A stretch of 64,000 bases of DNA. It comes from Annulohypoxylon bovei var. microspora (lineage: Eukaryota > Ascomycota > Sordariomycetes > Xylariales > Hypoxylaceae). The DNA lies in assembly GCA_022836615.1 (NCBI GenBank), contig MU405241.1:1-64000 (forward strand), read 5' to 3'. Positions within the stretch are counted from its first letter, which is position 1. Each line of letters opens with the position of its first letter. Under the pieces are notes generated by a model, which saw only the letters and a program-made list of their open reading frames with translations, searched no databases and was not told the DNA's origin. Shown here piece after piece: positions 60,463 through 64,000 of the stretch. A program made the translations under genes and the position numbers.

Positions 60463-61493
60463 ATGGCTCCTCAAATACTATGGATTGGCTTAGGCAACAT
60501 GGGAAGAGTGAGTCTACCACATCGAACTTCGACATATCGCCATACTAACCACCCTCCAAGGGAATGGCGAAGAACCTGGTGGAGAAAGGCAACCTGGACA
60601 AGCCCGTGATGATATACAACCGTACCAGAAAGCGTGCCGAGGATCTAGCAGCCAGGCTCCCCGAGGGGAAAACGGTGATTGTCGATTCCGTCGAGGAGGG
60701 CGTCGGGAAGGCCGATATCATCTTCAACATCCTATCTAACGATGCCGCGGTGAAAGGCGTTTTCAACACCCTTCTCAAGGGGGACGTCGCGGGCAAGCTG
60801 TTTGTTGATTGCTCTACGATCGCCCCGGAGACTACGGAAGAAGTTGCCAAGTTGGTCACAGCTAAAGGAGCCGTATTCGTCGCGAGTCCCATCTTTGGTG
60901 CTCCACCAGCAGCCGAAGCAGGCCAGCTTGTGTAAGTGGCGTAATTCCCGGTTGCCAAGTAGTTACTAACAGCAACACACAGTTTCGTTCCCGCGGGACC
61001 TAAGGCAGGCATCGATAGAATGCGGCCCTACACCAAGGGCGTGATGGGCAAAGCAGAGATCGCCTTCGAGGATAAGCCGGTTGGGCTCTCGCTCAAGATG
61101 AAGCTTCTCGGCAACAGCTTCGTCATCAACATGGTAGCCCAGCTCGGCGAGGGGCTCGCGGTAGCCGAGAAATCCGGCGTGGGCTCAGGCCCTGTCCAAC
61201 AACTCATAGACGCCATGTTCGGCGGCGTGTACAGCCTGTACGCGCAGCGCATGATCCAGGGCACGTACTGGAAGATGGCGGAGCCGCTCTTCTCGGCCGA
61301 CAACGCGCGCAAGGACGCGAATCACGCCATGACCATGGCTAAGAATGCCGGTGCCGAGCTCAAGCTGGCGAAGGTCGCGGATGATTACCTGAAGAGTGTT
61401 GCCGACTATGCAGGTGGTGATAAGGGCGACATCGCGGGAATATACGGTATCGCGAGAATGAATGCTGGGTTGAAGTATGAGACCGACGCCTAA
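60463..61493 (+). CDS. Beta-hydroxyacid dehydrogenase (6PGDH/HIBADH-like)
   Basis: NAD(P)-dependent oxidoreductase related to 3-hydroxyisobutyrate dehydrogenase; the exact hydroxyacid is unknown. Three exons: 60463-60507, 60561-60931 and 60983-61493, with introns of 53 bp (GTGAGT, branch ACTAAC) and 51 bp (GTAAGT, branch ACTAAC). The product is 308 residues. The Rossmann motif GLGNMGRG (9-16) spans the first intron. It continues with VMIYNRTRKRAEDLA, FVDCSTIAPETTEEVAK (the family DCSTI motif) and FVASPIFGAPPAAEAGQL. The catalytic Lys is probably Lys179 in LKMKLLGN. The C-terminal all-helical domain ends GLKYETDA. There is no peroxisomal signal. Confidence 0.9.
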
Positions 61494-62150
61494 GTTGTCG
61501 TATATAGCTCCATGTAGTCTGCTGCCTTAAGAATTGGGATGACACAAGAATTTTACAAAATTTGAACTACTTGTTAATTATGTGATCGATGAGCATCTTG
61601 AAGTTGTACGGAGGTGACTTTCAAAATAATTTTTCCGTACACAACCCTTGTTACATAGGTCTGGTATGCACCTGCCAGACTTGGTGCCAGCTGTAAATCC
61701 AGCTGCCGCTTTACATGGAGATAGACCTCATATTCAATCAATTGTTTTTTTTTCAACATAAACAAGTGAACCTTCAAATTCAAGGCTTTGAAAGTTCAAT
61801 TCAATTCAAAACATCATTTAAAGGAGTGCACTGTCTTATAATTAAAGATTGCTGTAGAATTTGAACTTCAAGCCCGTAAGAGACTAATCAGGTTTTCTTA
61901 GTGATGTAATACGCCAGCTGCCAGAAAGCAGATTGCAGCTGGTGCCAAGCTTGACAGGGGCATTGTATGGAAAGACGTACCCCTAATAAGATGACTAAGC
62001 AGAAATTAGCGTTCTCGATGGAACCTCCAATGAGGAAGGGTCAGCCAGGCAAGCTCCAATCCAGGACCTTAGCTTCTAAACCCATTCAAACTTCACATTC
62101 ACAAGCTACCAATACACCATCTCGAAGACCAGAACCACCCTGCTTACAAC
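61494..62150. other. Spacer, dehydrogenase 3' end and VMA9 promoter
   Basis: 657 bp that includes the imperfect inverted-repeat element at 61667-61962, listed separately. The open frame that starts in this spacer and runs through VMA9 in another phase is not credible. Confidence 0.55.
61667..61962. repeat. Imperfect inverted-repeat (MITE-like) element
   Basis: The arms 61667-61714 and 61906-61962 are inverted copies. Read inward, both run TGCxCCTGxCA, CTTGGxxCCAGCTGxAA, CAGCTGxCG and TTAC, with one arm carrying a ~9 nt insertion. Several of the visible differences are transitions, as in a decayed element. The AT-rich interior has no frame. It lies about 190 bp upstream of the VMA9 start. Confidence 0.6.
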
Positions 62151-62519
62151 ATGGCACAGGGGTTCGTACACCTGTCTCCGTTCGCGTTGCCAGGGTGAAC
62201 AATCCGCTGACCGTTCTACAGTTACAGCGTCTTCATCGGCCTCGCCATCGTGGCCGCCATGTGCGTCGCCGCGTGGTTCTTTTCGCCAAAGGGCGAGAAC
62301 CAGACGTGAGTTATTATACCATACCATACCATACTATAGTCTCTACATACACCCAGATCCCGATGCTAAACGGGATTAAAAAACAGGACCTGGCGCTCTT
62401 CCCTCATCCTCGCCTTCATCAGCTGCTACCTGATGTGGTTCATCACCTTCATGGCGCAGCTGCACCCGCTGATCGAGCCGCGACGAAGCACCGTGCGGGA
62501 CGGCTTCCAGCACGAATGA
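62151..62519 (+). CDS. VMA9: V-type H+-ATPase subunit e (VMA9)
   Basis: Small hydrophobic subunit of the V0 sector of the vacuolar proton pump. Three exons: 62151-62161 (11 nt), 62222-62305 and 62387-62519, with introns of 60 bp (GTTCGT, branch CGCTGAC) and 81 bp (GTGAGT, branch TGCTAAAC). The product is 75 residues, the usual size. It starts MAQGYSVFIGLAIVAAM and has transmembrane segment 1 at about 6-24 and the loop FFSPKGENQTTWRSS. Segment 2 is LILAFISCYLMWFITFMAQL, and the signature QLHPLIEPRRS follows. The gene is invisible to simple frame scanning because of its short exons. A CGGG repeat (62625-62646) lies downstream. Confidence 0.93.
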
Positions 62520-63041
62520 GCTCCGAGTCTGCTCTGCTCCCTCTACCACGAAGCGAACCTACGCGGGGACGTAGCCCGGCGCGTGTAGGAATTACCAAGC
62601 GTGTAAGAATTAGAAAGACGGAGACGGGCGGGCGGGCGGGCGGGCGTAAGACAAGTTAGCACCCGACGCGAACGCGATGAAAAGAAGAATGGAAGACATC
62701 ATGACACTGCCACGGAGCGGACAGGAGAGCAACCGAGCTGAGGTGGGCTTGTACAAACATCACTACCATTGTTTACATTGGTTTCGGCGTTCTGGAAGAT
62801 GGTAGAGGCCATCGATACTCGGCAGCTGAGCGGGCCACGCGGCTAGAGAGTCATTTATTTTTTTGCGCGCGCGTGTATCCGGGAATATTAGGAGACATAA
62901 TAAACGCACTTCGAACAATGGTTCTATCCCGTTGCATTTGCATTTCATGTCTTCATTACGCTTTCTATCTTCCGCTCGTCTCGCTTCGTGCCCATTAACC
63001 TATTAACCCAAAGCGAAACAACAACCTTAGACGCAGATATA
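62520..63041. other. Convergent spacer, VMA9 / ARV1
   Basis: 522 bp with both 3' UTRs. It holds (CGGG)5 at 62625-62646 and a GCGCGCGCG run near 62865-62873. No gene seen. Confidence 0.6.
62625..62646. repeat. (CGGG)5 microsatellite
   Basis: Five tandem CGGG units plus CG, about 105 bp after the VMA9 stop, probably in the 3' UTR. Confidence 0.9.
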
Positions 63042-64000
63042 TCATCCGACAGCCAACCTGCCCGCCCACTCCCTAAGATAAAGCACCGCGGCCCAAAGCG
63101 CCCTACCGTCGGCCGCGACGCCGCTCTCGCCGCCCGAATCCACGCCCTCGAGCCCGACAACCCACAGCACGGCTCTCCCGACCAGCCACCTGGCCACGGC
63201 GCCCGCGGCCGCCAGCACGACCGCGACGCCGTACCCGCAATCTAATAGGATCTTCAGCGCCTCCACGTTGTTGGCCACGACGGCCCAGCCCAAGCTACGG
63301 GCGGCGGCCGGCACGTCGTAGTCCCAGATGACCATGAGGATGGGGAACAGCTTGGTGGACGACGACACGAGGAGCGCCGTCGACACCGAGTTCGGCCGCG
63401 CGTACGTGGGCAGCAGCCCGAGGAGCGAGAGCGGCGAGAGCGGCGACGAGGTCAGGAACCGGATGCTCATGTGGAAGGCGAAGGTCGAGAAGGTGCAGAG
63501 GATTACTTGGGTTTCGCTTGTGCGTTAGTAAAGGCACGATGGGTACTAGGTAGGATGGGAATTGGAAGGAAGAGAAACTTACGGAAGAACAGGTACTGGC
63601 ACACGATAGGTTGCCGCGCCAGACTCCCTAGGTTACTCCCCGCCGCAGGGAAGCCTTGGTCGGGCGCGGCCTGCTTCTCGATGCGCGCCCACGTAAGATA
63701 GACATCGAATAGTAGTAGTAGTGTTCCTAAGCGTATAATAGACGGCTGTATCAAAAACTCCGAGTCATCAGCATTGCATTCTCCAAAACCCCAAAACCCC
63801 ACCCCAGTAACCTCCCACACCTATCTGCCAACTGACTCCTAATCCGCCAACCAGGGGCCAAGGAAAGACAAAAAAAAAACATACATCGAACTGGTCCCTC
63901 TCGCGCATGAGCGTGTTGTGCAGCAGGTGCCTGTAGACCTGTGGCTTGATCAAGACGAGGTCTATGAACAGCACGACGAAGTCGTGCTCGACGTACTTGT
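63042..64000 (-). CDS. ARV1: ARV1 sterol/GPI homeostasis protein (partial, 5' end beyond window)
   Basis: ER membrane protein needed for sterol distribution and GPI-anchor synthesis. Three exons are visible: 64000-63885 (entering from outside the window), 63745-63583 and 63505-63042. The introns are 139 bp (GTATGT) and 77 bp (GTAAGT, branch ACTAAC). The visible part is 246 residues. It opens KYVEHDFVVLFIDLVLIKPQ and VYRHLLHNTLM, the conserved end of the ARV homology domain. The zinc-binding Cys pairs that precede this block must lie outside. Several hydrophobic segments follow (LGTLLLLFDVYL, VILCTFSTFAFH, ILLDCGYGVAVVLAAAGAV). The C-terminal exon is very GC-rich. Confidence 0.9.

Noticed and set aside
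61967..62659. 230-codon plus-strand frame across VMA9
   Set aside because: It runs through VMA9 exons and introns in the wrong phase. The spliced VMA9 model gives a perfect conserved protein instead.
1..64000. CRISPR array, prokaryotic operon or biosynthetic cluster
   Set aside because: No direct repeats with unique spacers. The genes are intron-bearing and monocistronic. No PKS, NRPS, terpene or P450 genes are present.

Overview
This window is nuclear DNA of a filamentous ascomycete (Pezizomycotina; Sordariomycetes is my best guess, which is inference). The grounds are genes split by 48-194 bp GT-AG introns, many with CTAAC/CTGAC-like branch sites. There is also a Zn2Cys6 activator with a fungal regulatory domain, fungal-only families (MRP51, BBC1, RKM5), an intron-bearing tRNA-Met, and ACCTAGGTACCT-type low-complexity sequence in the spacers. 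I placed splice sites by hand from frame, phase and protein continuity. They were not tested against transcripts.

Layout. 1-2.35 kb: no gene seen. 2.35-6.1 kb: tubulin cofactor D (-). 6.6-8.2 kb: JmjC protein of the KDM8/JMJD5 type (-). 9.2-11.8 kb: CDC45 (+), divergent from KDM8 across a 1 kb promoter with ACGCGT/TCGCGT sites. 12.98-13.29 kb: a MITE-like element with 36 bp inverted ends. 14.7-15.6 kb: NCS-1/frequenin (+). 17.8-20.0 kb: long-chain acyl-CoA synthetase (-). 21.2-22.1 kb: RKM5-type methyltransferase (+). 24.3-27.3 kb: Zn2Cys6 transcription factor (-), 5' end unresolved. 30.5-32.2 kb: spartin/senescence-domain protein (+). 32.8-35.2 kb: gamma-tubulin complex component 4 (+). 36.5-38.0 kb: fungal protein of unknown function (-). 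38.0-45.3 kb: a 7.3 kb stretch with no supportable gene. 45.3-48.9 kb: BBC1 (-). 49.97 kb: tRNA-Met(CAU) with a 25 nt intron (+). 51.5-52.6 kb: RTR1/RPAP2 CTD phosphatase (+). 53.0-53.7 kb: ribosomal protein eS17 (-). 54.2-55.7 kb: MRP51 (-). 56.1-56.9 kb: NECAP (+). 57.1-57.9 kb: unknown protein (-). 58.6-59.8 kb: PflX-like radical SAM protein (-). 60.5-61.5 kb: beta-hydroxyacid dehydrogenase (+). 62.15-62.52 kb: V-ATPase subunit e, VMA9 (+). 63.0-64.0 kb: ARV1 (-), cut by the window edge.

Functionally this is a housekeeping neighbourhood: microtubule biogenesis (TBCD, GCP4), replication (CDC45), lipid handling (FAA-type ligase, ARV1, spartin-like), endocytosis and actin (BBC1, NECAP), translation (eS17, MRP51, RKM5, tRNA-Met) and transcription (RTR1, C6 factor). 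I see no secondary-metabolite cluster, no intact transposon with a transposase, no CRISPR and no obvious defence system. I did not find a convincing new multi-gene system. The best leads are the inverted-repeat elements, the PflX-like enzyme, the cell-cycle-like sites at CDC45, the unresolved 5' end of the C6 factor and the 7.3 kb gene-poor interval.
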